Assembly (NCBI RefSeq): GCF_040581485.1
Contig: NC_090134.1
Span: forward strand, 806,001 to 870,000
Length of the DNA stretch: 64,000 bases
Direction of reading: 5' to 3'
DNA from: Linepithema humile
Lineage: Eukaryota; Arthropoda; Insecta; Hymenoptera; Formicidae
In this document: positions 51,101 through 62,336 of the stretch, piece after piece
Layout of the letters: every line of letters starts with the position of its first letter
How positions within the stretch are numbered: position 1 is the first letter of the stretch
Translations under genes and position numbers: made by a program
Notes under the pieces: generated by a model
Told to the model about the DNA's origin: nothing
Seen by the model: the letters and a program-made list of their open reading frames with translations, nothing else
The model's database searches: none

Positions 51101-52697
51101 TCGTGCGAGCTCTACGAGACTATCCGATAATGTAGAATGTTTCAATACGTGTTTTTTGTATCAACATCGACGTGTTTTCCTTGTCCCGATACAAAGATAT
51201 CCAGTTACCCGATGAATGCTCTCGCATTCGCGCATCTCTCAGCACATCGTTACGTATAAACGTGACCGTAGGGAAAGTTTGATACAAAACACTTCTTAGA
51301 TATATATATATTTTTCTTTGTTTTTTTTTAAATAAATTTTCTCACACTTGAGAAATCCATAACGCGTTATTACGCATTACTCAATGCAGCAATCAAAGGC
51401 CATTCATTGTGTAGCAATTTTATATATACATATGTGCGTGTCTGTACGTACGTGTCGATAAGTATTTCAGAGAATATATATCATATATTTATTTAAGTAG
51501 ACGATAATAATATCATATTTATATAATAGGTTTTTTTAAAGATTTCTTTAGCATTCGACTTTTAATAGCTTTGATAACGGAATCATCGATACATCGTACA
51601 CTTTAAATCGCAGCTTAGAGACATTTTTCCATACTAAAAAGTAAAATCTTAATCATTTTTTAATCAATGGTCTATTGATAGGGTGATGATGGTACATTAA
51701 CCGAATATTTACTCCGCGTTTTCTTTCGCATCTTTTTTTATATTTTCTTTGTTTTTCTTCTTTTTTTTCTTTTACCTCTCCCTTTTATTTTATTTCGCGC
51801 GTTTTTACAAACACGTTTTTTTTTTGACACGCTTGACTTAAATTACTTAGCGATAACTACGAAGTATCACTAGAATTCCAACTGAATCCCTCGGGTTGAT
51901 TTAATACACGACTAAACGACTAATAACCCGTCCACCTCTCCTACAAAACTCACTTCATGTTGTCTTTTTTCTCTTACTCATTCCGTCTTAACAAAAACCA
52001 TATCTCTAATTATGTAACTCTACAGTGATGATTCTAGCAAAGTAATTACTTAGCGCAGTGATAGAAATCTGAAAACGGGAAAAAAGTGAAAAAAAGAAAA
52101 ATATTTGATGATTAGGATTGGAATAGAAGTTCTTTTTTTTATTATTATTATTTATTTGAGAAAACGTAATTACGAAGTTTAAAGAATCAATCGAAATAAT
52201 CATCATTAATCGCACGATAGCAGTCAAATTAGCGAGCAATCTAACGAGGATTCATCATATATTTCAATTCAGTTAGAAATTGAATCTATCGCGCGGCATG
52301 CCATAGAATATTACAATGGCTGGTGATAGGTAGTCTACGATATATATATACATAGGTCTTTTAGGCAACCAGTAGGTGGAGGGAGAATACCCAGGGACCA
52401 AACAATATTTTGAGGACTGATGGTTCTAGCGTTTACTTGTAGTAAATTCAAACGGTACGGATAAGACTATGCGTTGGAAAGTATTTTCTCTTTCTTTGTT
52501 GTTGGATTTTTGTTTTTTTTTTTTATTTTTTTTATTTTTTTATCGCGTATTCCACGCACCCGCAAAAGCACTAAAATTTAATGATAATGCAATATTTATA
52601 TAAATTATTTTATAGACACGCAATACTCTTTTGATGGCATAGTCTTTAAGTAATATTACAAAATATGATGCTACACAAATTATATATACATACACAC

Positions 52698-52728
<31 letters not shown>

Positions 52729-54120
52729 CATATCGTATTATATATTATTTTATATGTTTATTTAATTTTATTTTTATAAAGATTATATAGCCATTATATA
52801 GATATATTTATATGACGTTAAGGGCCTAAGCAACGAGTAGGTGTAAATCTCAATACTCATCGTTGTTAGGAACGAGTAGAATGGTTGAATACATTTTAGC
52901 TTACGCAATGACAAAGACTTACCTCTGATTTCTCGACAAAAATCAAAAATGGAATCTTAACCGTGCGAAGAATGAGAAGAAGTCCGATGTTGATAGATCT
53001 TCTCTAGTATTTAAGAAATTTTATATATACATGCACATATACAAAAATCTCATGTACCTACGAGGATTGATAGTGAAAACAAAATATCATATTTTATATG
53101 ATAGGCCTGTTTAATGAAGCATAATTAAGTAATAAGTAGGTAAATAAATAAGTAAGGCACGTATCTCTCCGACAAAGTCCGTATCTCGCCTCTCGCGAGG
53201 ATGAAAACATTTTTATCATAGACGCATTTCAGGGACGCACGATTTCACTGACATTACAGTATTTTTTAACAGTGTTCTGATAGAACAAGAACAAGTTTAT
53301 TTCGCCACCACGTTATAAGCCTAAAGAATACGATCGAACGTAAGCTACGAGGGATCGAAACAGACGCGCAACACTGCCGCGTGTGTCAATATTCTGGAAA
53401 ATGCTTTATCGTAATTGTAAAGTATCTTTGAAAGTAATAAATAATTTCTATGTATTCCGATGATACATACAAATTGATAAAATTAGTCGCGACTCAGGCA
53501 TTTAGTAGCTTCTGCACTCTTCATGTTAGTCACGGTGCAACAATCGTGAACTCGTAGCTCGCGTATCGGTCGTACGCTGAAGGCATCAGCATTAATTTGC
53601 GGCGCTGTTACGAATTGGAATTTTTGCAAGAGATGTGCAATTTACTTGCGCGCGCGTTTTTAATGAGAAAAACTTTCTCTCTTATAATAATAATGTGTTT
53701 AGGTTCGTAATAGCGCCGTCGCCGAAACCCATTGCATAAAGGAAAATGTATAAAATGATAAATATCCACGCGATTCGCGTGAAGCAACCCGTGTGCGTGT
53801 GTGTGTGCGTCGTATCTGACCGATATATTTACTCTGTGACAACAGTTTTCTTTATGAAATGGGTTCCTTTTCGATGTGTGCGTTATATATATAATAATAG
53901 CGACAGCATTTTAGATTTTAGTGGCCGACAGCAAGTGCGGATCTGTGCGGATCTGCTGCGGATTTATGCGCGAAAATGTGCGCGGAAGTGATTATACGGC
54001 TCGATTATACTCATGTTATGTATGTTGACGACAGGCGCAGCGGCAGCCGCTGCCAAGCAGCGTAGACACCTGGGTCAGATCCGCGAGCACCCTTATCAAA
54101 GGGCCGGCGCTCTCTCGTGA
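30498..54120 (+). CDS. how: held out wings (HOW), STAR/QKI-type KH RNA-binding protein, long isoform
   Basis: Insect ortholog of Quaking. It binds ACUAAC-type sites in mRNA and controls splicing, stability and export, with known roles in muscle, tendon and glia. Exons are 30498-30624, 44438-44571, 46231-46347, 47271-47414, 47812-47911, 48885-49187 and 54035-54120, all in frame, giving 336 aa. Qua1 spans about 13-52 (ADYLSQLLKDRKQLAAFPNV). The KH domain spans about 76-174, with GPRG at 96-99 and the long STAR variable loop RGKGSMRDKKK. Qua2 follows (LMELAIINGTYRD), then an Ala/Pro/Tyr-rich tail (YADYANYAALAASPLLTEYA). The last exon gives AAAAAKQRRHLGQ and then REHPYQRAGALS, with the KQRR basic cluster and HPYQR box of the nuclear long isoforms (HOW(L), QKI-5). 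Intron 1 is 13.8 kb. The exon-5 acceptor is a TAGCAG tandem that can add one Gln. Confidence 0.96.
35685..35861. repeat. Pentanucleotide minisatellite (CTCGC/CTTGC/CATGC)
   Basis: A run of 5-bp units CTCGC, CTTGC and CATGC, with a 10-bp higher-order pattern (CCATGCCTCG) in the middle. Because the unit length is not a multiple of three, open frames appear on both strands. They are artefacts of the repeat. Confidence 0.9.
36058..36478. repeat. 420-bp foldback/MITE-like inverted repeat in how intron 1
   Basis: The left arm (about 36058-36205) and right arm (about 36351-36478) are imperfect inverted copies. ATAAAAATACGAA..CATTG at the left end matches its complement at the right end, and TTGATTCAAAAA..ATATTTA and TAATCACATTTTCA also pair. 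The internal spacer is about 145 bp, AT-rich and non-coding. It is unlike the elements at 2265 and 12737. Confidence 0.75.
39126..39160. repeat. GA microsatellite
   Basis: (GA)n run, followed by an impure GA-rich stretch to about 39190, inside how intron 1. Confidence 0.9.
41793..41832. repeat. CCG/TCG trinucleotide run
   Basis: CCGTCCGCCG followed by repeated CCG and TCG units, in a CpG-rich part of how intron 1. Confidence 0.85.
44572..46230 (+). other. how intron 2
   Basis: 1.66-kb intron. A short GC-richer block at about 45885-45965 (with the palindrome AGCCGGCT) stands out from the AT-rich surroundings but matches nothing I recognise. No other gene is seen. Confidence 0.6.
46348..47270 (+). 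other. how intron 3
   Basis: AT-rich intron of 0.9 kb between the two KH-domain exons. Nothing else is recognised. Confidence 0.7.
47415..48884 (+). other. how introns 4 and 5 with exon 5 (47812-47911) between
   Basis: Introns 47415-47811 and 47912-48884 flank the 100-bp Qua2 exon. A short (TA)n run lies near 47660. No further gene is seen. Confidence 0.7.
49977..50121. repeat. ATC/ATT/GTC trinucleotide array
   Basis: About 145 bp of interrupted TCA, TCG and TTA triplets. On the minus strand it reads as poly-Asp, a low-complexity artefact. Confidence 0.85.
52701..52728. repeat. AT dinucleotide run
   Basis: Uninterrupted (TA)n of about 28 bp within how intron 6. Confidence 0.9.
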
Positions 54121-56473
54121 ACACACAGAGACAGTGCGAGTACAGAGAGAGAGAGAGAGCGAGAGAGAGAGAGAGAAAAAGAGAAAGAGAGAGAGCACTG
54201 TTCTTGCGCCATCGCGGAAAGGTTAGTGTCTGCACAGACAGTTCATTAAGTTCTCTTTTTTTTTGTCCTTTATTTTTTTTCTACCATTTTCACTTTTCTT
54301 ATCGACGTTAGAATGATTGAGACATTTTTTCTTTTGTCATGTGACTTCTATAGATTTTTATAAATTTAATTCTCTCTCTGTATGAATTGAAAAGTAACGT
54401 TAATATAACACACTTTGGCAGTTTTTTAATATAATTTACTCGGTACTTAATAACTATCGTTTTTATGTTATCGTTCTGGATTTAAAATAGGCATAAATCT
54501 GCAAGAGTTGTAGCAGATCGTATCCAAATAAATGTAAATGGCTTGTTAAACGCACACAAAGGTTTCCATCATTCTAACGACGGATTATATTATATACGAC
54601 GGCAGTCGCGCAACACAAATGCGCTCGTGTTCGTATTTTTGCCGCGTGCTGAAGTCTGTGGCAAAAGTACGGATTATTTAAATGTGTCTTCTCTCGAGTA
54701 TTGTCGAGTATTTCACACTTAGCACACACACGTTTTCGATTGGGTCTTCTTTATGAGCGACAACAGCAACATTGATACGTGTGTGCGCGCCTCGTCTTGT
54801 GTACCTGACGCCCTGACGCCGCACCGATCGCGCGACATCGATTCAAATGACTTTATTTCTCTTTTATCCATATGTATAGATACGCAGGTAAATTCCCGAA
54901 AGAATCTTGATTAATGTCGTAATATATTGTATATATACATATATATTTTCTTATCTTTAAAAATGGGTCGCACTTCCTTAAGACTTTCAACAGTGGGAGC
55001 CGTGGTAATTTTGATTAGCTATAATAGCACGCGTCGTCGACGGATAAGAGAACAAAAGGGAGAAAAAATTGCTCGTGGATGAATTGCTGTGTGGGAAAGA
55101 AGAAATGAAATTTTTTTTTCTTTCGGGCTGAAAGCGAGTGTTCAGCGTCCGGAATGTCGAAAGTATTCTCTCTGATATTCTGAGCGCTTTCAAACGAACT
55201 GTGCAACATTAACGTGAGTTCGTTCTGCGCTCCTCCGCAACTTTTCGTAGAGAGCGTACTATTATATTACACGATTTACGCGAGTGAACGCGATGTTTCT
55301 TCGCAATTTTATCAAAGTATTTTCGTACGCGCATTGACACTCGAGTCAAGATTTCTCACAATATCCGTGGAAAAAAATCATTATTTAGCGTTTGAACTTA
55401 AAACTTTGACATAATTTGAAAACAATCGTTCTTTTTCGTTGGACAGCTATTTCTTTATGTGTTGCCGGATACCGAATCACGTTAAACGCAAACATAAATA
55501 CAACGTGATTGCGCGCCTTTTCCATTTGCACACATATCTTCGGTTACAAGCACTGATCCGATAGCTTTTGTGACGGTATTATTCGCTCGGATGAAAATAG
55601 AGCATGCGAGAACAGGCCTTGTGTCAGGCCGAATCTATAATTGAATCACGGCGACTCGGTCGGAAGAAGTTATAAAATGCAGCTCGCACAAAAGATATTC
55701 AAAGTCGAGTCTACGTAAATAAAGATTTACGGAAGATTATTTTACATTTTATCGGTTTTCTTTTTCCATAATAGACTCGGTACAAAAGTCAAGCGAAACG
55801 CATTATTGTTCGTACGTTGTGTAAATACAAGTATTGATCGATGATAGCGTGAACTTATGATAATTAGAGGAAATCATTTGGAAAAAGAAGGATCTAAGAC
55901 GCGTTGCTGTTTTTTATTGAAATGCCAGAAAGTTTTACGAAATTGTTCAAAGGCTTTCGATGGAATCTGATTCGAAATTATTTGCACATATTTTATTGTA
56001 ATAGATTTCTGGCATAAGAACATCAGAGTGTCAATTCAGAAATTGCGTGAATTTTAATATTTATTCAAGAGATGTGTGTTTCTCATGACAAACGAGAATT
56101 CGGGGATGGTTACGCGGTACGATGCGAAGGTTTATGCTATTGGTTCTTTAAATCAGTAAATTGTTATTATTATTACGATACCTTGCTTCAATTTAAATTT
56201 CCGAGAAAATTATACAGCTGCGGAGACACGCGAGCAAGAAATATTATTTCTACATTAATTTTTAATACTACATTTTTTGCTTTTTTACCCTTTTTATTTC
56301 AGATGATATATCAAGGAATCATTGAAAGTAATCATCTTCCATTAAATCTGTGTTTCTCCAATTAATAATTAAATTCGCGTTCAAAGCGTTTAAAACGGGA
56401 TAAAGCATCAATCATCGCGAAAATGACAATGCTGTCAGAGATGGCGTCCAGCCCTTTTTATATATTTTATCTC

Positions 56474-56634
56474 ACTAACATGTATTTTTTATATAATTGA
56501 CATTCCTTATCATAGATACAATTTTATTCATTATAGACTGCACACAACTGCACTATCTTTATTTACATATATATATAAAACTAACAACAATGCTCTAGAC
56601 ACACACACACACGCACGTCAAAGTCGACACTAAC
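56474..56634 (+). promoter_or_regulatory. Cluster of three ACTAAC (STAR-protein binding) motifs
   Basis: ACTAAC occurs at 56474-56479, 56580-56585 and 56629-56634. The first is followed after 14 nt by TAAT, completing the bipartite Quaking response element pattern ACUAAY-N1-20-UAAY. If this lies in the how 3' UTR it is a candidate self-regulation site. Confidence 0.5.
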
Positions 56635-58714
56635 ACACATATACATACACGTGTGCAACACACAGCACGAGATTTATACTTTATATATGAATAATTTGCA
56701 AAAGAATTGCTTACACAACAATTTTTACATAAATTCTTTTCCTATGACAAGTTCTCGTGCTAAATTGTAGATGTGCACACATAATGTGCATATATAGCAT
56801 GTATGAGTTAGGTATGCTTGTGCAAACAGTGTATCTGTTAGTTTATTTTTGAATCGTATCTCATTTCTTAGTCAAAACTTGAGAATAGAATAGAAGCTTT
56901 GGTCTAAAAAATTTTTAATTTAATTTCCATTGCGCAAATTTGAATTTAATAACGCAAATTTAGTAAATTATCTTCGGGATTACTTCAGAATGCATTAAAA
57001 AAAGTCTGCGTTATTCTTTTCTTCCAATAGTTATCTGGACAAGTGAACTCAATTCGCGTTTATATGCATACAAGTCCATTTGTATATAAAGAGTATTTTT
57101 TTTTAAATCGCAGATCAATCAGTATTGGAAGACATTCTATAATGAAACTGTGTTTAATCGATAATCGCGAATATACATCAGTATTAGAGATAGTATTAAA
57201 ATCAAAAATGAGATGAGAGAGAAAGAGAATTTGCCGACAACACATTTTATTCGTAAATATTTTTCAATACAGTTGTGGAGTGAAATTAATTCTCGTTTTT
57301 TTAACAAAAATATATTTCAAAGTTTCAAAAGTAATTCGATAACTATTCTCACTTTTATTATCATCAATGAGTTGAATTATTTTGCCATTGTTATTGTGAT
57401 CACTTGTGATGTAATCAATTCGTGCAAATAATCAAGATATTACAAATTTTAATTACTCAAAGATATCTTCAATCTGCGAGTTTCTCGTTAAATCTTCCGT
57501 TATCATTCGATTCGCAACTTACGTTACTTTATATATAAAGGTACAGATCTGTTTAACAGCGTAATAATAATACGTTTCTTAAAAATGCTTGGAATTGTAC
57601 GACAGATATCTGTCCTGTATGGCACATGCAACACTCATGAGCCTCTGACACACCTGCTTGCTGATGGGACATTAATCACTAAAGATCAATCAAGATAATG
57701 ATCAATGCAACAATACTACCATAACTATATAATCGAAATTTCGTAACTATGTAATCTCTTTCATTTACCGGTGCTAATGTGGTGGCAGGTGCACATCCAG
57801 GCTGTTTATCTGCGATCACTATAGAATGTTTGCAAAAAATAACGAAATCCACGTATACGTGTGTAACAATAGCGATTAACAGGTAATAATCGATCGACTG
57901 TTTCGACTTTTGACTTGGTCTTTTTATTTTGATTTTATTTTTTTCTCTTATATCTGGTCACATACATTTGTAGACAGCTATGTTTGACGACCACTCGTCG
58001 GTAGGGTGAATGCACCAACGAGCAAGTCTTTGCCATAGAAGAATGTATTTATTAATAAAAATTAATATTTTGGATTGTTCTTAATTTGAAATATATAGTA
58101 CATTGTTCAAAATTAATGTAAAGAATGGTATATCGAAGTAATGAAATTGTGCCAATCGATGGCCGTTAGCTTTGGCAAAAGTAATTTGGCAAGAATTATG
58201 TAATTGGATATCGGTGGAATGTCGCGTTTACACCGGGGTGCATTTATCCTGACGCGAGTTGTTACAGCGATGTGTCTGTCGACAGATGTTTTTGTGGTTG
58301 TCCTATGCGCGGGAAAGGTACACGAGCCATGTCACTTGTGTGGAAGCAACACGGATCTAATTGTCACGAATAGAGAATAAATTTTCGTGAGATAACAAAG
58401 ATTGCTAATTTGATACTCGATACTCGAACCGACGATCAATTTCGTGTCGTTAGACACGTATTATCTTGTTATGACTAGTCGAACGCTTTATACTAATAAT
58501 ATTACAAGTATTCGGTGCAAAGCAATGCTTCGTCACCGTATAATCTTTTCGTCTAACCGAGTAATTAATTTCCCGCGCGAATGTCTACACATTTCGTTCC
58601 AACGGTCTCATGAGTGAAAGAAACTGCTCGAAGCAATTCTAATTGATGTTAATGAGTGTATCGGTTTTACATAGACACAGCTACACAGAAAACGTGGAAG
58701 CGTTGCTTTTCACC

Positions 58715-58792
58715 ACTAACTATATTTCTCTCAGCTAGCGAGCTACTAGATACTTAATGTTAACGTCGGTCAGTCATAATCAGATTACTAAC
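58715..58792 (+). promoter_or_regulatory. Paired ACTAAC motifs before the distal how acceptor
   Basis: ACTAAC at 58715-58720 and TACTAAC ending at 58792 lie 123 and 51 nt upstream of the AG at 58842-58843. They fit both the STAR-protein binding core and the ideal branch-point consensus. A pyrimidine tract (58798-58815) follows the second. Confidence 0.6.
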
Positions 58793-58843
58793 AAACTGTT
58801 TTTCTTTTCTTTCTTGTTAACCCCGGTTGCCCGTGGCCTGTAG

Positions 58844-58857
58844 GCTTGGAGTGCTAA
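58844..58857 (+). CDS. how: how alternative terminal exon (short isoform C-terminus)
   Basis: A candidate 3' splice site ends at 58843, with an upstream pyrimidine tract and TACTAAC branch site. Splicing exon 6 (ending in phase 1 at 49187) to 58844 would give HSG-LEC and then a TAA stop at 58855-58857. This replaces the KQRR/HPYQR nuclear tail with three residues. QKI and HOW genes are known to make short isoforms through alternative 3' exons, so this fits the family. Alternative acceptors at 58734 (tail ASELLDT) and 58851 (frame starting VLTMDIHSPRANTW and ending in low-complexity sequence) are also possible. Coding extent is inferred and unsupported by transcripts. Confidence 0.45.
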
Positions 58858-61800
58858 CAATGGATATCCACTCGCCCCGTGCTAACACCTGGACTCTGGA
58901 ACAGCATCCCGCGTTCGATCGGTTCACCAACCAGCCGACCACCTTCGCCGTCCGTCCGCGTCACCAGCCCTGTTCGTCAAGCTTATCCATCATCCTGTAT
59001 CCTCTTAATGTTCGGAAATGTAGTCTCTTTCACGCGTCACGGCGACCGACGCATCGCCGATCGAAATCCGAACCATTTCTCGTCGTCATCGTCGTCGTTG
59101 TAGTCGTCATTATCGTATTTGACGACAAACACACGACATATATAATGAATTCAAATATGATTATCTCAGTTTGATATATATAGTGATTATAATATCATTA
59201 TTTTATTTTGCAAAACATTAGCGTTGCGAAGTACATTCGCATAATATATGGATACTTGGAACGGTATTATTATGAGACTCGACTCGATGAGATGAAGTAT
59301 ATATAGTATATACATACATAACGATAATAATGAGCATGGACGGCAAAACACTTTACAAAACACTAATCAAGTAGAATTTGACATCAGGCAAAAGCAAAAT
59401 AAGATCAAGATTTCATCCGCACACTTTTTTGCGAGTAAACGCAGGACTATTCCATATTTATTTTGCGAATCGTGCGCAATTCGACTTCAGTGCAACGATA
59501 ATGGCAATAGTAGCATTAGTAGCATTAGCTTTTAGTACAGATGATAATTTACGAGATATTTTTATTTTCTCGTGTAGAGAAGGATCTTGTATAGCACACA
59601 ATATATATCCCGAGTATTTTATTTTCTCTCTCTTCTCGCGACAGCAGTGAAATGTTCGCGCTTTTCCCAGTACTTATGACTATGCTGACATCTCTCATTA
59701 CTGAAGATGACAGCGCGAGAATGCGACAATGTTAATATAACTTAAACACGATATTATATACGCGCGCTTTTAAACCTCATTACTAAAAAGCGTAAAGAGA
59801 TTTTCTAGCTTTGCGAGAAAAATAGCAATTTAATATCCGTGTCTTCCTTTTTTCTCATATGACACATCACGTTGAAGAGACTATCAAAATTCTGTGCGAC
59901 TCTCTCGCATAAATGTGCCTTATATAATATTAACATATAAATATTAATGTAGTATGGTCAAGTCGAGCCGCGATACCGTTCTAGATAAAGTTACATTATC
60001 GTATAGATTACATAATAGTGTTTAAACTGTGCAATCAAAATTTATTTTCTGTATATATCATTAGAAAGATATATACGTATCCCAAGCAAATATATGTACG
60101 TGCGTGCGCGCGTTTGTATAATGATGAGCGTATACATATTGACATACTGACACACACACACGCATACATATATTTTTTTTTGGAAAAAATAGAGCACCGA
60201 TCAAGTCTTTTTTCTCTAACAATTTTCCTCGTTACAAGTAGCGAGTAGTATTCCATCCAGAATCCCAAATATCTCGAAGAGAGAAGGCTTCAAAAGTCCG
60301 CCGTCGAATGTAGGAGTACGAGAGCTACGTGTATATATTATTTCAGTCAAAAGTATTAAGAGAAACGCTATTCAAAATATTTTTAGGGAATGTTATTAAA
60401 GAACATTTTAGGACATCAGTGTGCAATAAGTTGATGAGAAAAGAGCAAGACATTTATTCGTGTTGTCAAGGATTTGTTGAATAAATCACAAATTTTAATA
60501 TTGTAAAATCTTAAAACTTAAACCGCAGGATTGTTGAATATACGATACGTATGTATACTATATACGTATCGTTATTATTAAATTGGCGAGCAAAGTGACG
60601 AAATAAAAGCAAACGATCTGTTGTTAATACTTTTTGCGCCGTAAAATTATTTATGAGATTTTTAATATTTACGAGATATTATAATCATATAAATAAACAA
60701 ATGTATGTAATCTCTGTCCACACATGCAAAGAGTGTTTGCGTGAGAGAATGACTTACTTAATATCGACTTTATCGTTGTATTAGTTGCACCATTTTTAGA
60801 TTTGCCATACTGTACATGTAACGATTAAGAACGATTTCAAGTTACACGCGTTATATAACTTATGTATAATCAGTCATGTGTCAAATGTTATACTCGTTCT
60901 TTCGACAGATATTTTGGAATTTTTGTCCGAAGAGTTTCTCCTAGATATCGATAGCTTTGGTCCTTCATGTATATAAGCGCTAAAAAGCATATACACGCAC
61001 ATCCAAACACACATACATGCATACATACATACACACAGAGTTACGCATTAAGAGTGATCTGAAATCTACTTAAGTTTGCAACGTAAATATTCGATATATA
61101 GTTTATTATTGTACGTAAATAATTGATTTAATGAAATATTTTTGAATATATATTATTGTCCTCTATTAAATGCGACTGTAATGTACGAATTAGTTCCGCA
61201 TTTTTTTCGCGAGCGTGGTCGATTATATGGATATGTATACTTTTTATGTATATACTGTCTCTTTATGTCTTACTGTCTAATATACATAAGAACGTAAACT
61301 ATCACACATATATACATAATGTGTTATACATATATTATCTCAGTTGAACATCTAGATGGTATAAATAAACACAGCCGTAATTTACTTCTGTATCGAATCG
61401 CGCAACTTAATTCTGTTCTCTGTTCTGTGCAATATTGACGAATCTATTACATATACATATATTACGATATATCTTGTCTTGTCACAGAGAAACGAGCAGT
61501 TTGATCGAGGGGAATATTATATACGCAAACATATATCTTTATTTTTTCATCGAGCGGTTCTTCGCAGATTATTATTACCACCGCAGGAGTAAATGCCGGC
61601 GTGATTTCTCTATATCTTGTTATCATATTTATACATGTACACAGATAAGTTATATAAGAAATTATGTATGTGCAAGCAATCTTGTTAGATCTTACGGCAT
61701 GCAAATTTACATTTATTATTCTATAGTTATATAGTTTCTTTGCCGAAATTTATTATATGATAATTTTTTAGTTTCATATTTTATTTTAATGTTGATATAT

Positions 61801-62336
61801 ATGTGCAGGATATGTGGCAATATTAATGTATAAGTGACAATGCAAAAAGTATAATTTTTATTTCCGAAATCTCTAAAAGATCTGATTGTGAACCATAGTG
61901 TATTGTATGCAATTTTCAAAAGAAGATTACGATTTGCGATAAAAATGCAAATCAAATAGTTTATGCACAAACATGTAAAAATACTATGATGAACAGCAAT
62001 AAAAATATTTTTCCAATATTCTCGACACTAGTTCTCGACACTTTATTTACACTCAAAGTTATCAAAAAATGGGGTTGAATACTACTAAGATTTCTATTTT
62101 ATGTATATGCACATGGTATGCATTTGGTAAGGTATTCAGATGTAAATAGATATACGAAATACGTGTATGTATAGATTAGCTTTATTTCTCTCTTGAATGT
62201 GACACTTTTTTTATACACTCTCTTGATGTAGCGTAAATTTTTTTTTTCTATTGCTGTAAAAAACTATAGAGACGACGTTTTGATCTTATGTGACATCTTT
62301 CTAGAATAATGATTATGTGAAACGAAGAGACACGTT
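58858..62336. other. how distal 3' UTR and convergent intergenic region
   Basis: AT-rich DNA with many short TA, CA and ACAT microsatellite-like runs and several AATAAA words on the plus strand (for example 60479, 61363 and 61998). It probably holds the how short-isoform 3' UTR and the ANAPC2 3' UTR at the right end. I see no gene. Confidence 0.5.
62181..62186 (-). terminator. ANAPC2 polyadenylation signal
   Basis: TTTATT on the plus strand (AATAAA on the minus strand), about 150 bp after the ANAPC2 stop codon. Confidence 0.5.

Larger units (their letters stand above)
49188..54034 (+). other. how intron 6 (4.8 kb)
   Basis: Intron between the Tyr/Pro-rich exon and the long-isoform terminal exon. 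Read-through of the exon-6 donor would add GLFAR after HSG and stop at 49205-49207, a possible truncated end. It contains the TCA/TCG trinucleotide array (49977-50121) and an AT run (52701-52728). No other gene is supported. Confidence 0.6.
54121..58843 (+). other. Likely HOW(L) 3' UTR and intron to the distal alternative exon
   Basis: This begins with a GA-rich stretch (54143-54194) directly after the long-isoform stop codon. The following AT-rich kilobases hold no gene but carry ACTAAC motifs at 56474-56479, 56580-56585 and 56629-56634, and two more at 58715 and 58787 near the distal acceptor. How far the long-isoform 3' UTR extends cannot be read from the sequence. Confidence 0.55.

Noticed and set aside
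58852..59174. Longer coding tail for how through an acceptor at 58851 (VLTMDIHSPRANTW...)
   Set aside because: The frame is open for about 100 codons but ends in poly-Val and Ile-rich low-complexity sequence with no resemblance to HOW/QKI tails. The acceptor at 58843 is better placed after the pyrimidine tract.
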